From Nitratireductor sp. XY-223 (GTDB taxonomy: Bacteria; Pseudomonadota; Alphaproteobacteria; Rhizobiales; Rhizobiaceae): a stretch of 40,894 nt of DNA. The notes under the pieces were generated by a model. The model worked only from the letters and a program-made list of their open reading frames with translations, searched no databases and was not told the origin of the DNA. Every line of letters starts with the position of its first letter. Position 1 is the first letter of the stretch. A program made the position numbers and the translations under genes. Location: the NCBI RefSeq assembly GCF_004959855.1, contig NZ_SPNT01000019.1:1-40894 (forward strand). The letters are read 5' to 3'. Positions 8,975 to 16,806 of this stretch are shown here, in pieces.

Positions 8975-10032
8975 GCCTTGCCTCCCTGGATGCCGGCAAG
9001 CAGCGTCGACTTGTTGATCACGCCGATATCGGTGCCGTCATCGTCATTGATGACGATCGGCTGTTCGGTGGTGATCGCAATATCGATGAGTTGATCGAGG
9101 TCGGTTCCGTGATGGGCGCGCGGGCTCTGCCGCAGGTCCTCATTGGGCCCCGGACGATAGCTGTCGAACGGCTCCATGATGGTGTGCGCAAACACCAGCT
9201 TCAGCTTGGAAATGCCCTCGACGAAATCGCGCACATAGTCGTCCGCCGGTTTGGTGACGATGTCTTCGGGTGTGCCGATCTGGACGATCCGCCCGTCCTT
9301 CATGATGGCGATGCGGTTGCCGATACGGATGGCCTCGTCGAGATCGTGGGTAATGAAGACCGTCGTCTTGTTGAGCTCTGCCGACAGCGCCATGAACTGG
9401 TCCTGCAGCTGTCGCCGGATCAGCGGGTCCAGAGCTGAAAACGGCTCATCCATCAACAGCACGTCCGGGTCCGATGCCAGCGCCCTTGCAAGACCGACGC
9501 GCTGTTGCATTCCGCCGGACAGTTCGTGCGGAAACCGGTCCTCGTATCCATGCAGGTTGACCATCCGCAAGCAGCGCTGGGAGACATCCCAGCGTTGCGA
9601 CTTGGGCTCACCGCGCACCTGCAGCGGAAAGCCCACATTGTCACGCACGGTGCGATGCGGCAGCAACGCCATATGCTGGAACACCATGCCGAGATTGCGC
9701 GCACGCATTTCGCGCAACTCGGCGCCTTTCATGGCGATCATATCCTTGCCGAGAACCGATATTTGGCCCGCCGTGGGTTCGATCAGCCGGTTGAGGTGGC
9801 GCACCAGCGTCGATTTGCCGGAGCCGGACAGGCCCATGATGCAGAAGATTTCGCCGCGCCTGACGCGGAACGAACAGTCGGCGAGACCGACGACGCAACC
9901 GAATTCATCCAGGACCTGGGATTTCGACAGGCCGCGCTGCTCAATCGCCTGCATGGCGTCGTCGACATCTGCGCCGAATATCTTCCAGACGCCGTTGACG
10001 ACAATGACATCGTCGTTCACGGTCTCGTTCAT
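8971..10032 (-). CDS. betaine/proline-type ABC transporter ATPase
   Basis: 353 residues, ProV/OpuAA-like. Walker A is GLSGSGKST (67-75), the Q-loop is VFQHMALLPH, the ABC signature is LSGGMQQR (171-178), Walker B is LLMDEP (192-197) and the switch histidine lies in ITHDLDEA. The N-terminal DEFGCVVGLADCSFRVRRGE region is typical of quaternary-amine importers. The C-terminal 75 residues end in a shortened CBS-like part (PIVINDDDGTDIGVINKSTL), a region that senses ionic strength or nucleotides in OpuA-type transporters. It drives uptake through the permease encoded next and the binding protein encoded before it. Confidence 0.93.
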   Translation of the reverse strand: MNETVNDDVIVVNGVWKIFGADVDDAMQAIEQRGLSKSQVLDEFGCVVGLADCSFRVRRGEIFCIMGLSGSGKSTLVRHLNRLIEPTAGQISVLGKDMIAMKGAELREMRARNLGMVFQHMALLPHRTVRDNVGFPLQVRGEPKSQRWDVSQRCLRMVNLHGYEDRFPHELSGGMQQRVGLARALASDPDVLLMDEPFSALDPLIRRQLQDQFMALSAELNKTTVFITHDLDEAIRIGNRIAIMKDGRIVQIGTPEDIVTKPADDYVRDFVEGISKLKLVFAHTIMEPFDSYRPGPNEDLRQSPRAHHGTDLDQLIDIAITTEQPIVINDDDGTDIGVINKSTLLAGIQGGKA

Positions 10033-10063
10033 ATGCCCTGCTCACATTTCCGTTGCCTTGATC

Positions 10064-10097
10064 GCCCGGGCAAAACGGCAACAGGCTTTGCCCGGGC
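10064..10097 (-). terminator. intra-operon hairpin after the binding-protein gene
   Basis: GCCCGGGCAAA (10064-10074) and TTTGCCCGGGC (10087-10097) form a perfect 11-bp stem with a 12-nt loop, 12 bp after the binding-protein stop codon and 32 bp before the ATPase start. Stable hairpins here are common in ABC importer operons. They protect the binding-protein mRNA or partly stop transcription, so more binding protein than membrane parts is made. There is no U-tract, so full termination is unlikely. Confidence 0.65.
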
Positions 10098-10108
10098 GCC
10101 ACAGCAGA

Positions 10109-11065
10109 TCAGTTCAGCCAGGAATCGACAAGGTCGGCATTGTCGGACACCCATTTGCGGGCGAACTCTTCCGGGTCCATCTTTTTGACAACCAGCGCGT
10201 AGGTCATGTCCGACACGATGTCTGTGTCCAGTTTGACCTTGGACAGGATGGCGGCCGCTTCCGGATTGGCTTCCTCGAGGGCGGCGGCATAGTGGATATG
10301 CAAATAGGCAGGGCTCCATGCCACCGGAGCATCCGACTTTTCCAGCCACTCGGGGTCGTCCGTCGGCTGTACGATCTTCCACTTGGCCGGATCGTGCTCC
10401 GGTTCCCTCAGGATGACCAGGTCATAAAGGGCGAACATGTGGTGCGGTGTGTAGCAATAAAAGACAATGTTCTCGTCCTGCGCGATCGCATTGTCGACCT
10501 CCGCGATCGCCAGCGCCTCGTCCATTTCCTTCAACTTCATGGTTTCATCGTAACCGTATGACTTGGCTCGGATTTTTTCGATGTTTGTCGATGCCCAGCC
10601 GGCACCTCCGACCCACATTTCGCCCTTGCCGTCGCCATCGGTGTCGAAAAGCGCCGCCATGTCCGGATCGGTCAGTTCCGACAGTTCGGTAATGCCGGTG
10701 CGTTCCTGCGTGGCCTTGGAAACGCATATCGCCTGATCGGACACCACGCCGTTGGGATTCATCCGGACGGATTTCTTTTCCCGTACGAACTTGTCGTTGA
10801 GATTGACCTGGTTGGGCAGCCACACCTCCGGATGCACCTGCATTGCACCTGAATCCATCGCTTCGAAGATGATCGGATTGGTGCCGTTCTGCAGCTCGAC
10901 ATCAAGGCCGAGATTGTCTTCAAGCACCACCTTGAGCACGTTTGCCGTCGCGCGTACCGACGGCCAGTTCGGCACACCGATCACCACGTCGGCCGCTTGA
11001 GCGAAGCCGCTCAATGTGAGTGCGCCCGCCAGCGTAAAGCCGGCCAGAAAATTTCCCGTATGCAT
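10109..11065 (-). CDS. betaine-type ABC substrate-binding protein (OpuAC/ProX-like)
   Basis: 318 residues with a signal peptide (about 1-25, ending GFAQAAD) and an OpuAC-type ligand-binding fold that begins VVIGVPNWPSVRATANVLK. It captures its ligand in the periplasm for the ATPase and permease encoded next. The ATG at 11065 is preferred over an earlier in-frame start because AGAGGA lies 7 nt upstream and the signal peptide then has a normal length. Aromatic residues that could form a cation cage are present, but their positions do not identify the ligand. The neighbours suggest a guanidino or quaternary-amine compound. Confidence 0.9.
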   Translation of the reverse strand: MHTGNFLAGFTLAGALTLSGFAQAADVVIGVPNWPSVRATANVLKVVLEDNLGLDVELQNGTNPIIFEAMDSGAMQVHPEVWLPNQVNLNDKFVREKKSVRMNPNGVVSDQAICVSKATQERTGITELSELTDPDMAALFDTDGDGKGEMWVGGAGWASTNIEKIRAKSYGYDETMKLKEMDEALAIAEVDNAIAQDENIVFYCYTPHHMFALYDLVILREPEHDPAKWKIVQPTDDPEWLEKSDAPVAWSPAYLHIHYAAALEEANPEAAAILSKVKLDTDIVSDMTYALVVKKMDPEEFARKWVSDNADLVDSWLN

Positions 11066-11131
11066 GAAATCGTTCCTCTTACTTCTGATTGACATTTTTG
11101 TTTGAAACAGCAGGCCGCAGGCTCCAGACGC

Positions 11132-12025
11132 TCAGACGTCTTCGCGGCAAAGCGCCTGACAGAGGCAATGCACACCGCCACCGCCAAGCGTGAACATGGA
11201 CATGTCCGGATCGTAGACCTTGAAGCCCAGCGCCCGCATCTTGGCGTTGAGTTCGTCGGCTCCTTTCATCGACAGCACCTTGTCTCCCCCAAGGGCCACC
11301 AGGTTCACGCCGAGGTTCCGGGCTTCGCGATACGAAACGTCGACAAAATCGAAACCCCAATGATCCAGCTGTTCCACGATCCACGGCTCCAGTGCGTCAA
11401 CGCAGGCAACGAGAAGCTTCGCGGCCAGCGGCACGACCAACCCGTCCATGTGGACAAATTCGCGGCTGATCGGCGCGGTTATGGCCTCCCAGCCCTCCTT
11501 TCGAACGAATTCGGCGACCTGCTCTGCCCCCTCCTTCTCCGAGCGCTCGCCGCAATATCCGATCAGCACCTTGCCGGGTTCGAGGATGACGAAGTCACCG
11601 CCCTCGAAATGGCCGGCGGTCGCGAATTTCCAGATCGGAATGTCACGCTCCTGATAAAACCGGATGGCACTCACATAGTCCGCGCGGCGCACCTTGAGCT
11701 GCATATGGCAGATCAGGGCACCCCAGGGCGTCATGGCGGATGAATCGCGCGCAAAGAAATTGCGGTGAAGCGCCTCGTCCGGCTCGAGATAGTGGCATGT
11801 CACGCCGTTCTCTTCGTATATCGACACCATCTCGGCGTGCTGGGACATCGCCGTCTGCAGATCGAACTTGATGCCGGTCTTGTGCGCATTCGCCATCGTG
11901 CGGCCGATCAGTGGTCCGGCTTCCACCCATCGATAGTATTCAGGCTTGCCCAGAAGCACATCGGTCAGGACGGCATAGTCATTGTTGATGCCCCAATTTT
12001 TCGTCGAAGTTGCAGCGTCAAGCAT
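11132..12025 (-). CDS. guanidino-group-modifying enzyme (ADI/DDAH/amidinotransferase superfamily)
   Basis: 297 residues of the pentein fold. The expected active-site elements are in order: FARDSS (91-96), EGGD (141-144), HMD (192-194) and the catalytic Cys287 in GGGGVHCLCQ near the C-terminus. The superfamily holds arginine deiminase, dimethylarginine dimethylaminohydrolase and amidinotransferases, all acting on guanidino carbons through a covalent cysteine intermediate. It is the first gene of the operon with a betaine-type importer and a ureohydrolase, so a catabolic hydrolase or amidinotransferase is likely. The ATG at 12025 follows GGGGGA closely. The exact reaction is not determined by sequence alone. 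Confidence 0.82.
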   Translation of the reverse strand: MLDAATSTKNWGINNDYAVLTDVLLGKPEYYRWVEAGPLIGRTMANAHKTGIKFDLQTAMSQHAEMVSIYEENGVTCHYLEPDEALHRNFFARDSSAMTPWGALICHMQLKVRRADYVSAIRFYQERDIPIWKFATAGHFEGGDFVILEPGKVLIGYCGERSEKEGAEQVAEFVRKEGWEAITAPISREFVHMDGLVVPLAAKLLVACVDALEPWIVEQLDHWGFDFVDVSYREARNLGVNLVALGGDKVLSMKGADELNAKMRALGFKVYDPDMSMFTLGGGGVHCLCQALCREDV

Positions 12026-12153
12026 GAATCCCCCGCTTCAGAAAATGACAATTTCGCGTTTACAGCGGTAGAACCTGACAGCCGCCTTATTCAAAATAAA
12101 TTACAAATGTTGCATATTAAGTTGTATATAAATGAAACTGATTTGAGGTCCTT
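12026..12153. promoter_or_regulatory. divergent promoter region between guanidino operon and LysR gene
   Basis: 128 bp that must hold the promoters for both directions. It is clearly AT-rich around 12095-12135 (AATAAATTACAAATGTTGC followed by ATATTAAGTTGTATATAA). ACAA at 12103 and TTGT at 12122 are spaced symmetrically as in LysR T-N11-A type sites. LysR regulators usually bind such divergent spacers and activate the neighbouring operon when its substrate is present. The exact operator is not certain. Confidence 0.5.
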
Positions 12154-13074
12154 ATGCGCCTGTCCCGCCTGTCAAAAGTGGATCTTCACCTGCTCCAGGT
12201 CTTTGTTTCCGTCGTCAAGGCACAAGGATTTTCTGCAGCCCAGGTCTCGCTGAACGTTTCGACATCCACAATCAGCCGGCAGATTGCCGATCTCGAATTG
12301 CGATTGGGAATGCGTCTTTGCCAGCGGGGCCGTGTCGGGTTTCGGCTGACCGACAAGGGACAGCTGGTTTACAACGCGGCCTTGAAGCTGTTTGCATCGC
12401 TTGAAGAGTTCAGTGGCACCATCGAAGGATCCCGCGGCAAACTTGTCGGGCAACTGTCCCTGGCGGTGATCGACAACTGGATCACAAACCCCGAAGCCTC
12501 GATCGTCCCTGTTCTTGCGAAATTCTGCATGGCAGCGCCGGATGTCCATATCGAACTGCATTCGCTGGCACCGGACGACATCGAATACAGCGTTCTGGAC
12601 GGCCACATAACCATCGGTATCGGCGTGTTTCACAATCACAAGCCGGGCCTGCTCTATCAGCAGATCAGTTCGGAATTCATGGGGCTCTATTGCGGGCGCG
12701 GCCATCCGCTGTTCGAGATCAGCGATCCGCAGGAAGAAGAAAGACTCTTGCAGGCCGCCAATCTTGCGAAACGCGCCTATCTGTCCGAGGAAAAGGTGGC
12801 GCCTGTCTCGATCGGCCTGAAATCGACCGCCAACGCACACCAGGTCGAAAGTGTCGCACTGTTGGTCCTGACCGGCAATTTCGTCGGCTATCTGCCGGAA
12901 TCCTATGCACATCCCTGGGTGGTGGAAGGCCGGATGAAGAAGGTCCTTGACGGAAAATACGACCTGCCGACGAACATAGAGATCGTGACGAAACGGGGAA
13001 GCAAGCTGAATCTGGTTGCCAGGACGTTCCTTAAATACGTCGGGGAAGAAACCGGTACAGACTCATGCCCCTGA
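12154..13074 (+). CDS. LysR-family regulator of the guanidino operon
   Basis: 306 residues. An N-terminal winged helix-turn-helix (about 8-65; FVSVVKAQGFSAAQVSLNVS and STISRQIADLELRLGMRLC) is followed by a LysR substrate-binding domain (about 95-295). GAGG lies 5 nt before the ATG. It is transcribed away from the five-gene guanidino operon with a 128-bp shared spacer, the standard arrangement for a LysR activator and its target. The inducer is probably the imported compound or a breakdown product (inference). Confidence 0.9.
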   Translation: MRLSRLSKVDLHLLQVFVSVVKAQGFSAAQVSLNVSTSTISRQIADLELRLGMRLCQRGRVGFRLTDKGQLVYNAALKLFASLEEFSGTIEGSRGKLVGQLSLAVIDNWITNPEASIVPVLAKFCMAAPDVHIELHSLAPDDIEYSVLDGHITIGIGVFHNHKPGLLYQQISSEFMGLYCGRGHPLFEISDPQEEERLLQAANLAKRAYLSEEKVAPVSIGLKSTANAHQVESVALLVLTGNFVGYLPESYAHPWVVEGRMKKVLDGKYDLPTNIEIVTKRGSKLNLVARTFLKYVGEETGTDSCP

Positions 13075-13090
13075 TAAGGTTCGGCGAATT

Positions 13091-13771
13091 TCAGGTGTTG
13101 TTCAGATTAAGGCCACGGAGAAATATCCGGGTTGCCAATTGCCTCGCGTCTTCGAAATCGCCTTTGTCGAGAGCGCTTTTTTTCAGAACCATTTCTGCCT
13201 GCGCCGCGTCCTCGGCCAGGGTCTGGGTGGAAGCCCACAAGAGAAACAGGAGATGATGCGGGTTCACCGGTTCCATCTTGCCGGCGGCGATCCAGCCATC
13301 GATCACATTGCATTTTTCTTCTACGATATCGAACACGCGTTGCCGCAGTTCAGCCTGAAAATGTCTGGCGCCTCCGGTCATCTCCATGGCCCAAAGCCTT
13401 GTGGGTTCCGGGTAGATTCTTGAATATTCGATCTTTCGGGCAACATAATTCTGAATCGCGACATGCGGCTCCACGTCCGCGTCGATTTCCTCCAGAGCGC
13501 TTACCCAAAGATCGAGGATGCGGTTCATTACGGCTTCATAAATTTCTTCCTTTGTGCCGAAATAGTAGTGCAGCGTCGACTTCGAGACGCCTGCCTTCTT
13601 GGCGATTTCAGCCGTTGTGGCACCGTCAAATCCACGAATTGAAAAAACCCTTTCGCCGGCTTTCAATAGCTTTTCAGTGTTCTGTGCGCGCATGAGGACC
13701 TGTTTTTGGTCCACCCGCTTGCGTTGCCGGCCGTCAACGCCGGCTCCGGTTTTTTCCGTTTTCAACTTCAT
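13091..13771 (-). CDS. rutR: TetR-family regulator, RutR-like
   Basis: 226 residues. The N-terminal helix-turn-helix (about 32-80) contains KAGERVFSIRGFDGATTAEI and KAGVSKSTLHYYFGTKEEIY, and a RutR/YcdC-like C-terminal ligand domain follows. RutR in E. coli binds uracil or thymine and controls pyrimidine degradation through the box TTGACCAnnTGGTCAA. A near-perfect copy of that box lies in the spacer towards the divergent binding-protein gene, which supports the assignment. The symbol is given because protein family and operator agree. The local targets (BMP binding protein and CodA-like hydrolase) fit nucleobase-type metabolism. Confidence 0.75.
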   Translation of the reverse strand: MKLKTEKTGAGVDGRQRKRVDQKQVLMRAQNTEKLLKAGERVFSIRGFDGATTAEIAKKAGVSKSTLHYYFGTKEEIYEAVMNRILDLWVSALEEIDADVEPHVAIQNYVARKIEYSRIYPEPTRLWAMEMTGGARHFQAELRQRVFDIVEEKCNVIDGWIAAGKMEPVNPHHLLFLLWASTQTLAEDAAQAEMVLKKSALDKGDFEDARQLATRIFLRGLNLNNT

Positions 13772-13971
13772 GCAGGTTCCCGTTTCCAGAAGTCCGTAAG
13801 TTGTCGCTCATATACGCCGAATGGTCAAAGTGATCACTCGCTCGAAGAGGAGCGAACCATCTGAAAATGATCCCGGGCGCGTGATCTCCTGAAGCGTGAT
13901 TGGAGCAATCCTCCGTCGATCCTGATTCCGTTCGGCACGGCTTAAACGGTAGAGGCAATCACAAAATAAGG

Positions 13972-13987
13972 TTGACCAATTGGTCAG
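13972..13987. promoter_or_regulatory. RutR-type operator
   Basis: TTGACCAATTGGTCAG matches the published RutR consensus TTGACCAnnTGGTCAA at all defined positions except the last, and its inner 14 bases are a perfect palindrome. It lies about 92 bp upstream of the BMP-family gene and 200 bp upstream of the divergent TetR gene. TTGACC could also serve as part of a -35 element, so binding would probably block or control the rightward promoter. The spacer of 307 bp shows no other gene. Confidence 0.85.
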
Positions 13988-14078
13988 TCTTATGTTTGGA
14001 TTGTGTCGCGATCGCTCTTCCACGCCACTTCCGGGATCGAAGTTCCCGGTCGCAGATGCCAACAGGGAGGGAAACAAA

Positions 14079-15080
14079 ATGGAAGCAACAAATTCAATGA
14101 GACGCTGGGTGCTTGCAGGCAGCGTCCTGATGCTCGGGCTGACTGCCGCTTCATCGGCAGCCACGGCAGCGGACAAAATCACCGTGGCCGGGGTCTATAC
14201 CGCGCCGATAGAGCAACAGTGGATCAACAGGATCCACGAAGCGCTTTCGGCGGCCGAGGCGCGGGGCGATATAGAGTACACCTTCTCCGAAAACGTCGCC
14301 CAGGTTGACGCACAGCGTGTGCAACGCGAGTACGCAAACAGGGGGGTCGACCTGGTCGTCGGAGATTCCTTTCACGACGAGCGCGGCTTTCGACGCCTGG
14401 CCGAGGATTATCCCGAAACCGATTTTCTTATGGGCTCCAGTTTTCCGCCGCAGGGACAGAACTTTTCCGTATTCGACAACTTCATTCAGGAGTGCTCGTA
14501 TCTGACGGGAATGATCGCCGGCGGCCTGACGGAAACGAACACCATCGGTCTTATTGGCGGGTTCGCAATTCCAGAGGTGAACCGTCTTATGCACGGGTTC
14601 ATGGCCGGCGTGCGGGAGGTAAACCCCGACGTCCGGTTCATCGTCAATTTCATCGACAGCTGGTACGACCCGCCGAAAGCCAAGGAAAGCGCCTTCGCCA
14701 TGATGGATGCCGGAGCGGACATCATGTACGCCGAGCGCTTTGGCGTGTCGGACGCGGCCGAAGAACGCGGAGCACTCGCAATCGGAAATGTGATCGACAC
14801 GCAGCATCAATATCCGGACACGGTCGTGGCGTCGGCCATATGGAACTTCGAACCGACGGCCGATGCAGCGATCGCCCGCGTCAGGGATGGAACCTTTACC
14901 GGCGAAGATTATGGCAAACTGTCGCATCTCGCCCACGGCGGGTGTGAATTGGCCCCGCTTGGAACGTTTAAAGGCAAGGTTCCTGATGATCTGATGGCCA
15001 GGGTGAACGAACGTGCCGGGCAGATCAAATCGGGTGAATTCACTGTCGAAGTCGACGATTCCGAACCCAGGTCAAACTGA
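14079..15080 (+). CDS. BMP-family ABC substrate-binding protein
   Basis: 333 residues. A signal peptide (about 1-30, ending AATAADKI) precedes a BMP/PnrA-like periplasmic binding fold (VAGVYTAPIEQQWINRIHEA, GLIGGFAIPEVNRLMHGFMA, FGVSDAAEERG). Proteins of this type often bind purine nucleosides or related bases. The ATG at 14079 follows GGGAGGGAAAC; the longer upstream frame has no ribosome binding site. It is downstream of the RutR box and upstream of the CodA-like hydrolase. No permease or ATPase gene lies beside it, so it must work with a transporter encoded elsewhere or act as a sensor. Confidence 0.88.
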   Translation: MEATNSMRRWVLAGSVLMLGLTAASSAATAADKITVAGVYTAPIEQQWINRIHEALSAAEARGDIEYTFSENVAQVDAQRVQREYANRGVDLVVGDSFHDERGFRRLAEDYPETDFLMGSSFPPQGQNFSVFDNFIQECSYLTGMIAGGLTETNTIGLIGGFAIPEVNRLMHGFMAGVREVNPDVRFIVNFIDSWYDPPKAKESAFAMMDAGADIMYAERFGVSDAAEERGALAIGNVIDTQHQYPDTVVASAIWNFEPTADAAIARVRDGTFTGEDYGKLSHLAHGGCELAPLGTFKGKVPDDLMARVNERAGQIKSGEFTVEVDDSEPRSN

Positions 15081-15222
15081 GGCTTGCGAGGCACCTTTCC
15101 TCCGCACCCGGGTGTGACGAAATCGATCCGGCAACTGTCGCGAACGATCGGATCGACCCGAATTGCGTGCAGGAGAGGTGCCGGTTTTGTTGAACCGCAA
15201 TCATCAACAAAGGGATATTGCC

Positions 15223-16509
15223 TTGTTTGACCTGATCATAAGGAACGCGACCCTTCAGGACGGCCGTCAGAACATTGATATCGCGTGCCGCGAAGGAAAG
15301 ATCGTCGCTGTGGCAAGCAATATTGACGGCGATGCGCGCGACGTCATCGACGCAGAAGGGTTCCTCGTCACGCCACCATTCGTCGACGCGCACTTCCATC
15401 TGGACGGCGCTCTCACCCACGGCAATCCGATGTCAAATCAGAGCGGCGAGCTTTACGAGGGCATCAACATCTGGAACAGGCTCAAGGACACATTGACAGC
15501 GGAGGAAGTGAAGGACCGAGCGCGAAGGATCTGCCTTTGGGCCCTCGCCAACGGTACTTTGCACCTGCGGGCGCAAACCGATATTTGCGATCCGAAACTG
15601 CGCGCCATTGAAGCGCTGATCGAATTGCGGGACGAACTCAGGCCATTGATGGACCTGCAGATCGTCGCATTTCCCCAGGACGGGTATCTGCGTACGCCTG
15701 GTGCCGTCGAAACCATGGCACGCGCCATCGAGATGGGCGTGGACGTGGTTGGCGGCATCCCTGATTACGAATTGACGGCCGCATTGGGTCAGCAGTCCGT
15801 GCGGGAACTGTGCGAACTTGCGCACCGGCACGGTTTGCTGGTCGACATGCACACCGACCAGACGCCCGACCCGCAATCGCGCCAGGTGGAAACGCTGACC
15901 GCGGAAACCATCCGTCTGGGGCTGGGGTCGCGCGTCTCCGCGTCCCATTGCCCCTCGCTCGCGAATTTCGACGACTATTACGCGAACAAGCTGATGGCAC
16001 AGATGGCTGTATCGGGCATGAACGTCGTGGTCTGTCCTTTGACTGCGGCGACCTGCTGGGGCGTCATGACGCGTGTCGGGGAACTTTACGAGGCGGGTGT
16101 GAACATTGCCTTCGGCTATGATTGCGTGCTTGACCCATGGTATCCGCTCGGCACCGCCGACATTTTGGATGTCGCCCACATGGCGGTCGTATTTGGCCGG
16201 CTGATGAGTGCCACGCAGCAAACTCGCGTATTCGAAAGCATCACATATCAAGGCGCCAAGGCACTTGGGATCGACCGGTACGGTATTGCCGAGGGTTGCA
16301 ATGCAGATCTTGTCCTGCTGCAAGCCCGTAATCCGATCGAGGCGATCAGGCTTCAACCCCCGCGGCTTGCCGTGGTCCGCCGCGGAAAAATCATCGCCAC
16401 ACAGCCCAAGCGATCCGCAATGTTGCTGTTTGAAGGCGACGAGCGGCTTATTGACTTCACTCAAAAGAACCTGATGGACACGAAGTTCGATACGAGCCTT
16501 TCCAATTGA
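15223..16509 (+). CDS. CodA-like amidohydrolase (cytosine deaminase family)
   Basis: 428 residues, the length of E. coli cytosine deaminase, and co-linear with it along the whole protein. The metal-binding HxH is His57/His59, followed by His210, His242 and Asp300. Two CodA active-site positions differ: the proton-shuttle glutamate (HCDE in CodA) is Gln213 (HTDQ), and the aspartate after the metal aspartate is Cys301 (YDC in place of HDD). The start is TTG at 15223, chosen because AGGGA lies 7 nt upstream and it gives the typical N-terminus MFDLIIRNAT. It probably follows the BMP protein in one transcript under RutR. The reaction is likely hydrolysis of an imported cyclic amine or amide, not necessarily cytosine. 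Confidence 0.87.
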   Translation: MFDLIIRNATLQDGRQNIDIACREGKIVAVASNIDGDARDVIDAEGFLVTPPFVDAHFHLDGALTHGNPMSNQSGELYEGINIWNRLKDTLTAEEVKDRARRICLWALANGTLHLRAQTDICDPKLRAIEALIELRDELRPLMDLQIVAFPQDGYLRTPGAVETMARAIEMGVDVVGGIPDYELTAALGQQSVRELCELAHRHGLLVDMHTDQTPDPQSRQVETLTAETIRLGLGSRVSASHCPSLANFDDYYANKLMAQMAVSGMNVVVCPLTAATCWGVMTRVGELYEAGVNIAFGYDCVLDPWYPLGTADILDVAHMAVVFGRLMSATQQTRVFESITYQGAKALGIDRYGIAEGCNADLVLLQARNPIEAIRLQPPRLAVVRRGKIIATQPKRSAMLLFEGDERLIDFTQKNLMDTKFDTSLSN

Positions 16510-16806
16510 ATTGCGGACCGGCCTCTCAAAAGGCACCGTCAGAGTCCACGTTCAGCATGCAGCCGCGCGGCCTGTGCGGACTGCAGCGAAGCAGAGCTGC
16601 CTGATCGGGCATTCAAGCCCCAGGAGACAGCGCTGAAGAGATTGTCCATGAAGAGACTTGCAACAATTCTCAATCTGGGCTCCCCAACGAAATTGCCAAG
16701 CAGAAGATGCGTCCCAAATCGGTTGCAAAACGTGCCAGTACGATATCGAGGACTTGAGGAACTGGATAAGGTCATCCGGGGCAACAAGGTATGAGACTAA
16801 AGAGAG
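16510..16806. other. 297-bp intergenic stretch, no recognised gene
   Basis: No convincing start codon, ribosome binding site or family motif was found on either strand. Short open frames on the plus strand could be decayed coding DNA but are not recognisable. Confidence 0.4.

Noticed and set aside
16539-16787. 82-residue minus-strand frame between the hydrolase and the unknown gene
   Set aside because: Serine/arginine-rich, no start signal and no resemblance to a family.
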